Numbered from the stretch's first letter, positions 1 through 9,427 are shown. The stretch: DNA of 64,000 nucleotides from Saprospiraceae bacterium (GCA_016712145.1 JADJRO010000003.1:434001-498000); one strand, 5' to 3'. Numbers and translations are program-made. Notes: generated by a model not told the origin, from the letters alone.

Positions 1-1106
1 GCACAGCCATCTATATTATTCGTCCCGATAACAGCGCGGATAAATTTCTGCATTAAATAGTTCTCTTCATTTGTGCAGCGAGCAGATGAAACGCCTCCAA
101 TAGCATTTGGGCCATATTGTGTTTTAATTTCCGTCAATTTGTTTGCTATGTAATCATAAGCTTCATCCCAACTTACCCGTTCCAGTTCTCCATTTTTACG
201 AATCATAGGAAATTGCAATCGCTCCGGATGATTATAAAACCGAAACGCATAGCGGCCTTTTAAGCAGGTATGACCTCCATTAACTTCTGCATTGTATGGG
301 GCTTGTATGCTTAATATCTTTCCAGATTTCACACTCACTTCCAGATTACAACCAACACCACAATATGTGCAAACTGTTCGCACTTTATCTTGACCTACCA
401 GGGCTTTGGATTGAAATACATCCGATATCGCGGATGTCGGACAAGCTTGTGCACAGGCACCACAGCTCACGCAATCTGAATTCATAAAAGATTGGTCCAT
501 GCCTTTTATAATCTGACTATCAAATCCTCGCCCCATCACAGACAAAACCAATTGGCCCTGTACTTCGTCGCAGGCACGTACGCACCGGTAACACATAATA
601 CATTTTGAAAGATCAGAAGTCATATAGGGATGGCTGAGATCTTTGGTTCGATCGAGGTGATTTTTTCCTTCAGGATACCGGACTTTCCGGATGCCAACGC
701 GTGCAGCAACATCTTGTAATTCACAATTGCCATTGACCTCACAGGTTAAGCAATCCAAGGGATGATCTGTCAACACCAATTCCAAAATATTTTTACGTAA
801 CTTTTGGATAGATTCTGATTCTGTTGTTATAATCATTCCTTCTTCAACCGGAGTATGGCATGCTGCAACGACTCTGGATTGACTTTGTCCCTGTCGGGAT
901 ACTTCCACACTACAGACTCTGCAGGCTCCAAAAGCTTCAAGATTTGGCGCATCACATAAGGTTGGAATAAATTTGTAGTCAAAATATCTTCTTGTAAAAC
1001 TTAGAATGGTTTCACCGGGCTGAATTTCAAAGGATTCCCCATTAATACTGGCTGTTTTTGTAAGCGTTTGTTGGAATAGATCGGGAGTCAGAAATTCAGT
1101 TTTCAT
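1..1106 (-). CDS. fdhA: Formate dehydrogenase alpha subunit, NAD-type (5' part; C-terminus outside window)
   Basis: This is the N-terminal 368 codons of a large molybdopterin oxidoreductase, reading off the left edge. It should oxidise formate to CO2 and pass electrons through Fe-S clusters to a diaphorase subunit. The cluster-binding cysteines are visible in order: a [2Fe-2S] plant-ferredoxin domain (C51, C62, C65, C83), a NuoG-like His/Cys motif (H115, C119, C122, C128), two 4Fe-4S motifs (C169-C179 and C212-C222), then the MopB [4Fe-4S] motif CTYCGVGC (C246, C249, C253, C281) with the following lysine in CLKGRYAF. This order matches FdsA/FdhA-type enzymes and the N-terminus of NuoG, but the ferredoxin pair followed by CTYCGVGC favours formate dehydrogenase. 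The open frame ends at GTNNIDGCA, a few residues before the expected active-site Cys or Sec, so that residue cannot be seen. The start ATG at 1104-1106 lies shortly after a promoter-like box at 1131-1138. Confidence 0.88.
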   Translation of the reverse strand, partial: MKTEFLTPDLFQQTLTKTASINGESFEIQPGETILSFTRRYFDYKFIPTLCDAPNLEAFGACRVCSVEVSRQGQSQSRVVAACHTPVEEGMIITTESESIQKLRKNILELVLTDHPLDCLTCEVNGNCELQDVAARVGIRKVRYPEGKNHLDRTKDLSHPYMTSDLSKCIMCYRCVRACDEVQGQLVLSVMGRGFDSQIIKGMDQSFMNSDCVSCGACAQACPTSAISDVFQSKALVGQDKVRTVCTYCGVGCNLEVSVKSGKILSIQAPYNAEVNGGHTCLKGRYAFRFYNHPERLQFPMIRKNGELERVSWDEAYDYIANKLTEIKTQYGPNAIGGVSSARCTNEENYLMQKFIRAVIGTNNIDGC

Positions 1107-1130
1107 AGCAAAAGCATTTGGTCCGAAAGA

Positions 1131-1138
1131 CAAATTTA
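1131..1138 (-). promoter_or_regulatory. Putative Bacteroidota -7 box upstream of fdhA
   Basis: Read on the minus strand this is TAAATTTG, a full match to the Bacteroidota sigma-A -7 consensus TAnnTTTG. It sits 24 bases before the fdhA ATG, implying a leader of roughly 15-20 bases. No clear -33 TTG was assigned. Confidence 0.4.
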
Positions 1139-1229
1139 ATTAAAATAAGCATACTGACTATCAGTTAGTTCTGTTTAAAATTTTAAATCCATACATAAAT
1201 TGGTTTAAACCAAAATGAGGGTATCTGAA

Positions 1230-3593
1230 TTAATTCCTTAATGGTTTGTTGTTTTCCAACATAAACTGAATTCGTTCCAGGGTTTTTGGTTCAGAACATA
1301 AACTCAAAAACGCTTCCCGCTCTAAATCCAGTAGATAGGTTTCGCTTACTTTTTGAGAATAACTTAAATCGCCTCCGCACAGCACGTATCCAATTTTTTG
1401 AGCAATTTTAATATCATGATCGCTTGCATATCCTCCAAGTTTCAACGTGTGAGCTGCTGCATAAAGAGCTGCTAATCCCGTCCTGCCTAACACGTGAATA
1501 TCCTGTCTTTGGGTAGGTTTGATATAATTGGTTGCCAACTTCAATACGTTTTGTTTTGCTAAATGAATTTGTAAGCCATTGTATAAACAAACGGTATCCC
1601 TGTTTTTATTTAGATAACCCAAATCATAAGCTTCAAATGCTGATGTCGCAACCGCTGCAGTAGCAAGTGTTCTGAATCGTTGAATCAATTGAGGAATTTG
1701 TACATCTGTTTCTTTTAATTCGTCACTAAGTCGAACGGCAAATTCTTTTGTTCCACCACCACCCGGTAAAAGTCCAACCCCCATTTCAACTAAGCCAATG
1801 TAAGATTCTGCAGTGCAAACTGATGCGTCGCAATGCATCAACAACTCCACGCCGCCACCAAAAACATACCCTTGTGTTGCAGTAACTACAGGGATGGTTG
1901 AATAGCGACATCTCATGGACGTTTGTTGAAATAAACGTACAGCCATATCCAATTGATCAAATTCTTGTTGAAAAGCGAGCATGCCAATCAGCATTAGATT
2001 AGCACCGACTGTAAAATTAATTGCATTGTTACCAATAACCAAACCCTTCCATTGTTGATCTTCTGCTATGTGAATGGATTCTTGTAAGCCTTTTAGAATG
2101 CCTTCACCAATAGCATTGTATTTGCTTTTAAATTCTGCGCACAGCACGCCATCACCTATATCAATCAAACTTAGTTCGTCATTTTTATAAACACATTTAT
2201 TGGAACTATAGTAGTTTAATCTTATTTCGTTTTCCTGACCTTTTGGTTTATAATAATTGCAATTTTCAGGATCTAAAACCAAAAGGGTTTCATCCTCATT
2301 TTTATAAAATTGCATTTTATTTTCTGAAAGCATTTTTAACACCCAGGGTGCAGGAGTTTGTGAAACTTCTTCAATTAGTTTTATACCAGCTTCTAAACCG
2401 ATTGCATCCCAGGTTTCAAAAGGTCCCAGCTCCCAACCAAAACCATTTTTCATCGCATCATCAATAGATTCTATCGTCTTTGTGATTTCAGGAATTCGAT
2501 GGGATGCATAAGCAAATAAAAATCCCAGGGATTTTCGGATCAATTGTGCACCCGCATCTTGAATTTTAAGCAATGCATTCAGACGTTTTGGAAGTGACTC
2601 AATTTGTTTTGAAATATTGATGCTTTCAAGCTTGCTTTTTGGATCCAAACGATAGTCCAGATTTATTAAATCTAAACTTAAAAATTTTACTTTTCCTTTT
2701 TCGTCTTTATCATCAGATTTTAAATAAAAACCTTTTCCGGATTTATTACCAAACCATTTATGCTCCACCAGAAAATTAATAAAATCAGGCACACATATGT
2801 TTTGAATGATGATATCATTCGGACAATTCTTTTTTAAACCATTAATAACAAAAACAGCCGTATCCAAACCAACTAAATCCGTTAACCGAAATGTCCCTGA
2901 TTTAGGTCTTCCAATTGCAACACCGGTCAATTTATCAACATCTGAAATGCTAAGATTTAATTCTTCGGCCAATTCAAACATTTTGGCCATACTGACGACA
3001 CCAATTCGATTGGCAATAAATGCAGGGGTATCATTGCATAAAACTGTTTTTTTACCTAAGTATGTTTTTCCAAAATCAAGTAAAAAATCAATTACCTCCT
3101 TTTTAGTAAATTGAGTTGGAATAATTTCAAGCAGTTTCAAGTATCTGGGTGGATTAAAAAAATGGGTACCTATAAAATGCTGTTTAAAATCATCAGAACG
3201 ATCTTCCAATAACATATGGATCGGAATTCCCGATGTATTTGTACTAACTAAACTTCCTGGAATCCGATGTTCTTCTATTTTTGAATATAATTGCTTTTTG
3301 ATTTCAATATTTTCAACAACCGCTTCTATAATCCAATCGCATGTTTTTAGTTTATTTAGGTCGTTATTAAAATTCCCAATTTGGATTCGTTTGATAAATT
3401 GTTTATCATAGATAGGTGTTGGTTTAGAGGTCAGACATTTATCAAGTGCTTTTTGAGTTAGTTCATTTTGATTTTGTCCTTGACTTGCTAAATCTAAAAG
3501 CAGGACATCAAAACCACATCCTGCCAGATGAGAAGCGATTCCTGAACCCATTAATCCTGAACCCAAAACAGCTATTTTGTTTATTCTGAACAT
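1230..3593 (-). CDS. fadN: 3-hydroxyacyl-CoA dehydrogenase / enoyl-CoA hydratase (FadN type)
   Basis: This 787-residue protein should catalyse the hydration and NAD-dependent oxidation steps of fatty acid beta-oxidation. The order is dehydrogenase first, hydratase last, as in Bacillus FadN and opposite to proteobacterial FadB. The Rossmann motif GSGLMGSGIA is at residues 11-20, with THFFNPPRYLKLLEIIP typical of the dehydrogenase domain near residues 145-160. Two C-terminal dehydrogenase lobes follow to about residue 420. The crotonase domain spans about 460-680 and contains GYVFGGGVELLMHCD (oxyanion hole) and LVEMGVGLLPGGGGT, which carries the conserved glutamate. Length matches FadN (about 790). 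No FadA-type thiolase or acyl-CoA dehydrogenase is adjacent. It is divergent from the YitT gene, with a 111-bp shared upstream region. Confidence 0.93.
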   Translation of the reverse strand: MFRINKIAVLGSGLMGSGIASHLAGCGFDVLLLDLASQGQNQNELTQKALDKCLTSKPTPIYDKQFIKRIQIGNFNNDLNKLKTCDWIIEAVVENIEIKKQLYSKIEEHRIPGSLVSTNTSGIPIHMLLEDRSDDFKQHFIGTHFFNPPRYLKLLEIIPTQFTKKEVIDFLLDFGKTYLGKKTVLCNDTPAFIANRIGVVSMAKMFELAEELNLSISDVDKLTGVAIGRPKSGTFRLTDLVGLDTAVFVINGLKKNCPNDIIIQNICVPDFINFLVEHKWFGNKSGKGFYLKSDDKDEKGKVKFLSLDLINLDYRLDPKSKLESINISKQIESLPKRLNALLKIQDAGAQLIRKSLGFLFAYASHRIPEITKTIESIDDAMKNGFGWELGPFETWDAIGLEAGIKLIEEVSQTPAPWVLKMLSENKMQFYKNEDETLLVLDPENCNYYKPKGQENEIRLNYYSSNKCVYKNDELSLIDIGDGVLCAEFKSKYNAIGEGILKGLQESIHIAEDQQWKGLVIGNNAINFTVGANLMLIGMLAFQQEFDQLDMAVRLFQQTSMRCRYSTIPVVTATQGYVFGGGVELLMHCDASVCTAESYIGLVEMGVGLLPGGGGTKEFAVRLSDELKETDVQIPQLIQRFRTLATAAVATSAFEAYDLGYLNKNRDTVCLYNGLQIHLAKQNVLKLATNYIKPTQRQDIHVLGRTGLAALYAAAHTLKLGGYASDHDIKIAQKIGYVLCGGDLSYSQKVSETYLLDLEREAFLSLCSEPKTLERIQFMLENNKPLRN

Positions 3594-3704
3594 TCGTTTG
3601 TTATTTTTACAATTTTAAGGATAATTTGAAACTAAAACAATATTATATTAAATTCTATTCTGTTAAAGGGCAGAAATTTTGATTTTTTTGAATATATTAG
3701 CAAT

Positions 3705-4691
3705 ATGAAAAGAATTTGGAAACATTTGGTAAGAAAATATAATATATTGGGTATTGAGAAGGCCGAAAGTGATTCATCTGCACGAGCACGCTACGAACTT
3801 GCAAAGTATTTGATTGAATTACGTATCACAACAATTAGCTATTTCAGAGATTTTTGCTTGATATTATTAGGGATATTTTCTGCTGCTTTTGGGGTGAAAG
3901 GATTTTTATTGACCAATAAATTAATTGATGGCGGAGCAACCGGAATTTCCTTGTTGACAAATGCAGTGACCGGGATTCCACTTTGGATCATGTTAATCTG
4001 TATCAATATCCCATTTATCGTACTTGGTTCAAAGATTGTAGGTCGAGAGTTTGCTATCAAAACCGCTATGGCAATTTCTGTTTTTGCTTTAGTAATTGCA
4101 ACCGTTGAGTTTCCAAATGTTACAGATGATAATTTATTGGTAGCAATTTTCGGTGGATTTTTTCTAGGTGCAGGTATTGGACTTTCAGTTAGAGGTGGGG
4201 CTGTCATAGATGGAACAGAAGTATTGGCAATATATTTAAGTAGAAAATTTGGCACCACCATTGGAGATATTATTGGTGTTATTAATATCATTATTTTTTC
4301 TGTAGCTGCGTATTTCTTGTCTATGGAAATTGCGCTGTATTCTATGATTACATACTTATCTGCTTCTAAAACGCTTGATTTTGTAGTTGAGGGAATTGAA
4401 GAGTATATGGGGGTTACCATTGTTTCATCACATAGTGAAGACATTGCAAAAATGATTATAACAGACATGGAGCGAGGCGTAACCGTTTATAGTGGTAAAA
4501 GAGGTTACGGAAAGACTGGTGAAACAAAGGAAACCAATATTATTTATTCAGTTATTACCCGTCTTGAACTAAATAAATTAAATACAGAAATTAAAAAAAT
4601 TGATCCCAATGCATTTGTAGTAATCAACAGTGTTAAAGATACACACGGTGGAATGATTAAAAAACGACGCCTAAAACATGAAGAAATTTGA
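3705..4691 (+). CDS. YitT family membrane protein (DUF161/DUF2179)
   Basis: This 328-residue inner-membrane protein has a hydrophilic N-terminal extension of about 45 residues, then about five to six membrane segments (roughly 48-225), then a soluble C-terminal DUF2179 domain (about 235-320). Family hallmarks are GGATGISLL near residue 76 and RGGAVIDGTEVLA near 165. The function of the family is not settled; members are proposed transporters and are often numerous in Firmicutes and Bacteroidota. The start ATG follows a 111-bp AT-rich region shared with the divergent fadN. No functional partner is adjacent; the next gene starts about 107 bases downstream and has its own promoter-like box. Confidence 0.88.
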   Translation: MKRIWKHLVRKYNILGIEKAESDSSARARYELAKYLIELRITTISYFRDFCLILLGIFSAAFGVKGFLLTNKLIDGGATGISLLTNAVTGIPLWIMLICINIPFIVLGSKIVGREFAIKTAMAISVFALVIATVEFPNVTDDNLLVAIFGGFFLGAGIGLSVRGGAVIDGTEVLAIYLSRKFGTTIGDIIGVINIIIFSVAAYFLSMEIALYSMITYLSASKTLDFVVEGIEEYMGVTIVSSHSEDIAKMIITDMERGVTVYSGKRGYGKTGETKETNIIYSVITRLELNKLNTEIKKIDPNAFVVINSVKDTHGGMIKKRRLKHEEI

Positions 4692-4736
4692 TTGATTGAG
4701 AAGAATCATGCGCTTAATGGATTCAATTAGAATGAT

Positions 4737-4744
4737 TAACTTTG
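4737..4744 (+). promoter_or_regulatory. Putative -7 box for flippase/epimerase operon
   Basis: TAACTTTG matches the Bacteroidota TAnnTTTG consensus exactly and lies 53 bases before the ATG at 4798. A -33 TTG at ideal spacing is not evident. Confidence 0.35.
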
Positions 4745-4797
4745 ACTTTGAATTATTTTAAATCGAGCTTCTCAGATTTTATTCATAGCAAAATAGG

Positions 4798-5681
4798 ATG
4801 TTGTCACAAATCCAATCTTACAAAATGCCTTCAGTTTTAAAGTTGGCTTTTAAAATTCTAATTTCTATACTGATTATCTATATAATTAGTAAGAATGTGA
4901 ATATCAGCAACATGCTTGAATTCGTTGTAAAGTCTAATGGTTTATTAATTGGATCTGCGACGGTCTTGTTTATTGCATCCAAAATAGTTTCAGCAGTGCG
5001 ATATCAACTATTTTTACAAGGGGAAGCTGTAAATGTACGTTTCAGTGAAAACCTGAAGTTATATTACCTTGGAATGTACTATAATTTATTACTGCCAGGC
5101 GGAATCAGTGGAGATGGTTATAAAATTAAAGTACTCATGCAGAATTTTAATAAGGATTTAAAGCTTTTAGTTAAGCTTACACTTATGGATCGTTTTTCGG
5201 GAGTATGGGCATTAATGCAAATTTCACTTGGACTGTTACTTTTGTTAAAACCATTAGCGAGTTATTTCTGGCTAATTGGTTTGCTATTAATAGCAAGCTT
5301 TGGAATTCCTTGGGCATTAAACCGAATTTTAAATGGATGGACTCAAGATCTTATGGAAGGATCCATTTAATTTCTTTAGGAGTTCAACTATTGCAAACTG
5401 GGAGTGCAATCTGTTTAATTATTGCACTGGGGCAAAAGTTGCATTGGATTCCATATAGTTTTCTTTTCTTGATTTCTTCCCTTGCTGCTATGTTACCTAT
5501 TACATTTGGTGGGGCAGGAGCCAGAGAAGTCACATTTTTATATGGCACACAATACCTTCAAACTGAAGCTGAAAGTGGGGTGGCTATTGCTTTTTTATTT
5601 TATTTAATCTCCACCATAGTATCCTTTTTCGGAATTATTTATAGTTTTAAGCCTATCAAATTTAGTAATAAAGAAAAATGA
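4798..5681 (+). pseudogene. Lysylphosphatidylglycerol synthetase/AglD-like flippase-type membrane protein, frameshifted
   Basis: Two overlapping reading frames (4798-5370 and the frame of 5205-5681) together encode one protein of about 294 residues of the UPF0104/YbhN/AglD (LPG_synthase_TM) family, a polytopic membrane protein of uncertain, possibly flippase, function. The first frame carries LYYLGMYYNLLLPGGISGDGYK (conserved glycine-rich loop, about residues 88-109, and SGDG) and LTLMDRFSG; the second carries LAAMLPITFGGAGAREV, the family's second conserved loop. The switch falls near 5350-5370, just before the TAA at 5368. One missing base there restores a full-length protein. No slippery heptamer is evident. 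The second frame overlaps the next gene by ATGA at 5678-5681, so the pair is probably an operon for surface polysaccharide or glycolipid. Sequencing error and true decay cannot be separated here. Confidence 0.8.
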
Positions 5682-6625
5682 ACATCCTTGTTACCGGAGC
5701 CATCGGATTTATTGGATCGCATTTATGTGAACAACTGCTCAAGCAATCTCATAAGGTCATAGGCCTGGATAACATGGATCCTTATTATGAAGTGCAAAAG
5801 AAGCAAGAGAATTTAAATCTTTTGGAGTCTTTGAATGGATTTAAATTTATTTATGGAGATATCAGAAATTCTTTTTTAATAAATGAAATCCTTGCTGCGA
5901 ATCAAATTCAATTAGTAATCCATTTGGCTGCGAAAGCAGGGGTGCGTCCTTCCATTTCAAATGCCTCTGATTATATGGATGTTAATTTAAATGGATTGGT
6001 GAATTTATTAGAGGCTTGCAGGAATTGCAAAATTAAGCGGTTTATATTTATATCTTCATCTTCTGTTTATGGGAACCAACAAAAGCTTCCATTTTCTGAA
6101 ACCGATGACGTGAGTTTTCCAATTTCACCCTATGCTGCTACTAAAAAAAGCGGTGAGTTGCTTTGTTATACCTATCATCATTTGTACAAGATTGAAACAG
6201 CTTGTTTGCGATTATTTACAGTGTATGGTCCACGTCAACGACCGGATCTTGCGATTCATAAGTTTACTCAATTGGCAATCGAACAACAGCCAATCGAATT
6301 ATACGGAGATGGCTCCAGCATAAGAGATTATACCTTTGTTTCTGATATCGTCGATGGAATCTGCGGGATTGCTTTTCACCCGGAGCTCAACTACGAGATA
6401 TTCAACTTAGGAAATGGAAAACCTGTAAAGTTGATTGAAATGGTCGAAGAATTACAAAATGCACTTCAAACCAAAATTGAAATTAAATTTATTGAAAAAC
6501 AAGCTGGGGATGTTGATCAAACACACGCTGACATAGCAAAAGCAAATGCTTATTTCGGATACCAACCCAAAGTTAGTTTTAAACAGGGTGTAGCTGAATT
6601 TGTGAATTGGTTTAAAAAAAGGTAG
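5678..6625 (+). CDS. NAD-dependent nucleotide-sugar epimerase (UDP-glucuronate 4-epimerase-like)
   Basis: This 315-residue extended short-chain dehydrogenase/reductase should interconvert nucleotide sugars for surface glycan synthesis. The NAD-binding motif GAIGFIGSH is at residues 7-15 (third position A-I instead of the usual A-A or G-A), the catalytic serine run ISSSSVYG at 125-132, and YAATK gives Tyr152 and Lys156. The stretch DNMDPYYEVQKK after strand 2 resembles UDP-glucuronate 4-epimerases, and RLFTVYGPRQRPD is typical of that group. Substrate remains an inference, since UDP-glucose 4-epimerase and dTDP-glucose dehydratases share these motifs. Its ATG overlaps the stop of the flippase-like gene, suggesting translational coupling. 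Confidence 0.85.
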   Translation: MNILVTGAIGFIGSHLCEQLLKQSHKVIGLDNMDPYYEVQKKQENLNLLESLNGFKFIYGDIRNSFLINEILAANQIQLVIHLAAKAGVRPSISNASDYMDVNLNGLVNLLEACRNCKIKRFIFISSSSVYGNQQKLPFSETDDVSFPISPYAATKKSGELLCYTYHHLYKIETACLRLFTVYGPRQRPDLAIHKFTQLAIEQQPIELYGDGSSIRDYTFVSDIVDGICGIAFHPELNYEIFNLGNGKPVKLIEMVEELQNALQTKIEIKFIEKQAGDVDQTHADIAKANAYFGYQPKVSFKQGVAEFVNWFKKR

Positions 6626-6740
6626 AAATATATATGCTGCAAATTGAGTTCAAAAAGAAATCCTTACTTACAAACAATTAAAATCAATAGGATCTGTTAA
6701 CTAACAACTAGCAACAAATTTTTTTCACGCAAAGCCGTAA

Positions 6741-6774
6741 AGAAGCAAAGAAGCAAAGAAGCAAAGAAGCAAAG
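6741..6774. repeat. 8-bp short tandem repeat (AGAAGCAA)n
   Basis: About four perfect copies of AGAAGCAA follow a degenerate start. The array lies between convergent genes (epimerase and GT2) and directly before the heptamer array. It has no coding potential. Confidence 0.85.
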
Positions 6775-6781
6775 ACGAACT

Positions 6782-6887
6782 ACCAACTATCAACTATCAA
6801 CTAACCTTTAGCCTCTAGCCTCTAGCCTTTAGCCTTTAGCCTCTAGCCTCTAGCCTCTAGCCTCTAGCCTTTAGCCTCTATCTAGCC
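6782..6887. repeat. Heptamer tandem repeats: CAACTAT then CCTYTAG
   Basis: Three copies of CAACTAT (about 6785-6802) pass into about twelve copies of a degenerate heptamer CCTCTAG/CCTTTAG up to about 6887. The period is 7 in both parts although the sequence changes. The array occupies the gap between two convergent genes. No terminator hairpin is seen in this gap, so the repeats may be the only transcript boundary. Confidence 0.85.
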
Positions 6888-6905
6888 ACTCCACACACAT
6901 TAAGC

Positions 6906-7838
6906 CTACTCAAAGAAATTTCTTACCCTGTATATTTTCTTTCCTTGGGATTCATAATATGTCCGTACCTGCATTTCAGCTAAAATTCCTAAAACAATGA
7001 GTTGAAATCCAGCCATGAGCAGGATGGTTCCTAGAATTATAATTGGCCTGCCCCAGATATCATGACCAACTATTTTTTGGAATAATAAATAAGCCATAAT
7101 CAAGGCACCGGATCCACTGAGTAATACTCCCCAACCGCCAAACAGGTGCATGGGTTTGTTGCGAAATTTTTTTAAATAAAGGATTAACAAAAGATCACTA
7201 AACACGCGCATCGTGCGGTTAATTCCATACTTCGATTTGCCAAAACTTCGAGCATGATGTTTGACAGGCGTTTCATCCATTCGGGCGCCTTCAAGATCGG
7301 CAAGGATGGGAATAAATCGATGCAATTCACCATAGATCCCAAGACTTTTGGCTAAATCTGATTTCATAACTTTTAAAGTACAACCATAATCATGCAAATG
7401 AACTCCAGAGGCATTTCGAATCATCCAATTTGCAATTTTACTAGGTATCTTTCGAAGTATAAATCCATCTTGTCGTTTTTGGCGTATTCCTGCCAAAAGA
7501 TCCAGCGATTCTGCTTCAGCTAATTTTAACATTCGGGGAATATCATCTGGATCATTTTGTAAATCCCCATCCATCGTTACAATCCATTCGGCTTGTGCAT
7601 ATTCAATTCCGGCAGCGAGTACAGCACTTTGTCCATAATTTCTTCTGAATTCAACAATTTTAATGTTTGGATTCTTATGATTTTTTAAATTGACTAAGGT
7701 ATTATCTGTCGACCCGTCATCTACAAATACCATTTCATGGTCAATGCCTTTTAATGCAATTGTTAAACGTTCTATTAAAGGAATTATATTTTCTGCTTCG
7801 TTGTAAACACAAATGACAATACTTAATTTTCTATTCAT
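6906..7838 (-). CDS. Family 2 glycosyltransferase, polyprenyl-phosphate type (DPM1/ArnC-like)
   Basis: This 310-residue GT2 enzyme should transfer a sugar from a nucleotide donor to a polyprenyl phosphate at the cytoplasmic face of the inner membrane. The GT-A motifs are visible: VYNEAENI at 11-18, VDDGSTDNT at 39-47, and MDGDLQNDP at 89-97 (metal and donor binding). Two membrane helices lie at about 232-256 and 265-292, as in ArnC/GtrB/DPM1-like enzymes. Its ATG overlaps the stop of the upstream PMT/ArnT-type gene (7835-7838), so the two are translationally coupled. Such pairs make a polyprenyl-linked sugar and then move it to lipid or protein at the periplasmic side. Confidence 0.9.
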   Translation of the reverse strand: MNRKLSIVICVYNEAENIIPLIERLTIALKGIDHEMVFVDDGSTDNTLVNLKNHKNPNIKIVEFRRNYGQSAVLAAGIEYAQAEWIVTMDGDLQNDPDDIPRMLKLAEAESLDLLAGIRQKRQDGFILRKIPSKIANWMIRNASGVHLHDYGCTLKVMKSDLAKSLGIYGELHRFIPILADLEGARMDETPVKHHARSFGKSKYGINRTMRVFSDLLLILYLKKFRNKPMHLFGGWGVLLSGSGALIMAYLLFQKIVGHDIWGRPIIILGTILLMAGFQLIVLGILAEMQVRTYYESQGKKIYRVRNFFE

Positions 7839-9427
7839 CGATTATTCGTTTTCATTAGATAGATAATTTGCTTTTTTTCTAAAATTAATGAGTCAACCAG
7901 AGTTCCTGGAAAACCAGGATACAGCTTAAGATCTACCAAATATAAGGCTTCAGGTTTGTTGGTAAGGTAAGATTTTCGGATAATCTGATTGCTAAAAACA
8001 GAAGTATAAAATCGAGCAACCTGATGTGTCTGGGTTTGGCCATAAATCAACAATTGTTTATTTGGAAATAATGCTGCGATTCTTTTGCAATCTTCTTTGC
8101 ATGCGTTTTCAGTAGAACTTTTTTCGCGAATGGGTAAAACAATGCCATTGAAAATAATTCTAAAGCAGAGCAATGAAATACAGGTCCATAATAGTATTTG
8201 AGAATTGGATTTGAATCCGGAATAAAGGAAGAACGTCATTGCAAACACGCCAACAATCCACAATAACCACCAATAAGAAATCGTGCGGCTCTGACCAATA
8301 ATTGGAAAAAAAAGTATACAAACAGCGACTAAACAAATTGTAAATAAAAAGATCCATTTAAAAATTCTTGCTTGCTTTTGATGAATCGATTCCCATTGTA
8401 GCAAGCAATACACTCCACATAAATTAAATAGTGGAATAAACATTAATAAATAACGTGGATAAACTTGCACCGAAAACCAATATACTGGAAGATTGGCTAC
8501 AAGCATCCAAAAATTGAATCTGATAAATTCATGTGAATGAATCCATTGCCAAAATTTTTTATGAAAGACAACAACTATTAAAAGTGACCAGGGTAAAAAA
8601 TGATAAATTTGTTCAAATGGAAATGTAATTACGTGCAACAAGGTTTTACCAATTCCATGGTGTGTCCCGGTTCGTTGCATGGATTGATCAAGTAATACTG
8701 AAAACACTTTTGACAACGGCACTTTTGATGCATAGAGCACATAATATAAAACTGCGGGCATTAAACCAAGGAGTGCACCTGTAAAATGTGGGATCTTAAA
8801 AAATTGTTGCTTAAATTGTCTAAATAAAATTAAACAACTTGTAATTGAAATTGCCTGAAATACAAGAGCTGGCAAACCTTTTAGCATAAAGGCTACTCCA
8901 CATAAAAAATAAGATCCAATAAATAAATAAAACCAATTGCCCTTTTTTCCCAAAAAATAAAGGAGCATGAAATTTAAATAAATGATCCAACAAAAGCAAA
9001 TATCGATGAGACCTACCATGCTATCCCAAAATAAAATGCGGCCGCTGGTCAATAACATCAATGTAACAGTTGCTGCGATTGCCTGATCAAAGACTTTTCT
9101 GGTAAAAAAGTAAATGGAATAAGCAAATAAGGCCAAAAAACTCAAACTAACCAAACGCGTAGGCCATTCACCATAATATCCAAATGCTTCTGAAATAAAA
9201 TAAATAAACCAATTGTAAAGGGGTGGTTTATTAAAATAGGCTTCTCCATTAAGCGTGGGAACAATGAAATTACCTGACAGTTTCATTTCAAAAGCGACCA
9301 ACGAACGAATGGCCTCGTCTCCAATAAATGCAACCGAACCAAGATTCCATAAAAAAGCAGGAACGGACAATGCGATGCCAAGCCAAAGGATCTGTGTTGT
9401 GGTAATTGATTTGATAATTGAATTCAT
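7835..9427 (-). CDS. ArnT/PMT-type membrane glycosyltransferase (GT39/GT83 family)
   Basis: This is a protein of about 530 residues with about 11-13 membrane helices and the family's acidic first loop GDEAIRS (about residues 33-39), which in PMT/ArnT enzymes binds the acceptor or lipid-sugar donor. The loop is followed by NGEAYFNKPPLYNW, a typical PMT_2 element. It likely transfers a sugar from polyprenyl phosphate, made by the coupled GT2 enzyme, to lipid A, a glycan or protein; the acceptor is unknown. I chose the ATG at 9425-9427 over an upstream TTG at 9442, because the TTG would lie within the first bases after the promoter-like box at 9459-9466. Confidence 0.87.
   Translation of the reverse strand: MNSIIKSITTTQILWLGIALSVPAFLWNLGSVAFIGDEAIRSLVAFEMKLSGNFIVPTLNGEAYFNKPPLYNWFIYFISEAFGYYGEWPTRLVSLSFLALFAYSIYFFTRKVFDQAIAATVTLMLLTSGRILFWDSMVGLIDICFCWIIYLNFMLLYFLGKKGNWFYLFIGSYFLCGVAFMLKGLPALVFQAISITSCLILFRQFKQQFFKIPHFTGALLGLMPAVLYYVLYASKVPLSKVFSVLLDQSMQRTGTHHGIGKTLLHVITFPFEQIYHFLPWSLLIVVVFHKKFWQWIHSHEFIRFNFWMLVANLPVYWFSVQVYPRYLLMFIPLFNLCGVYCLLQWESIHQKQARIFKWIFLFTICLVAVCILFFPIIGQSRTISYWWLLWIVGVFAMTFFLYSGFKSNSQILLWTCISLLCFRIIFNGIVLPIREKSSTENACKEDCKRIAALFPNKQLLIYGQTQTHQVARFYTSVFSNQIIRKSYLTNKPEALYLVDLKLYPGFPGTLVDSLILEKKQIIYLMKTNNR

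Noticed and set aside
296..487. 63-codon plus-strand reading frame at the left end
   Set aside because: It runs opposite to the formate dehydrogenase gene, whose Fe-S cysteine motifs fix the true strand.
3839..4468. 209-codon reading frame on the minus strand inside the YitT gene
   Set aside because: It is antisense to a well-supported membrane protein and its sequence is low-complexity Ile/Ser/Pro-rich shadow.
5350..5370. Programmed -1 frameshift in the flippase-like gene
   Set aside because: No slippery X XXY YYZ heptamer lies in the zero frame before the stop and no downstream pseudoknot is apparent, so a simple indel is more likely.
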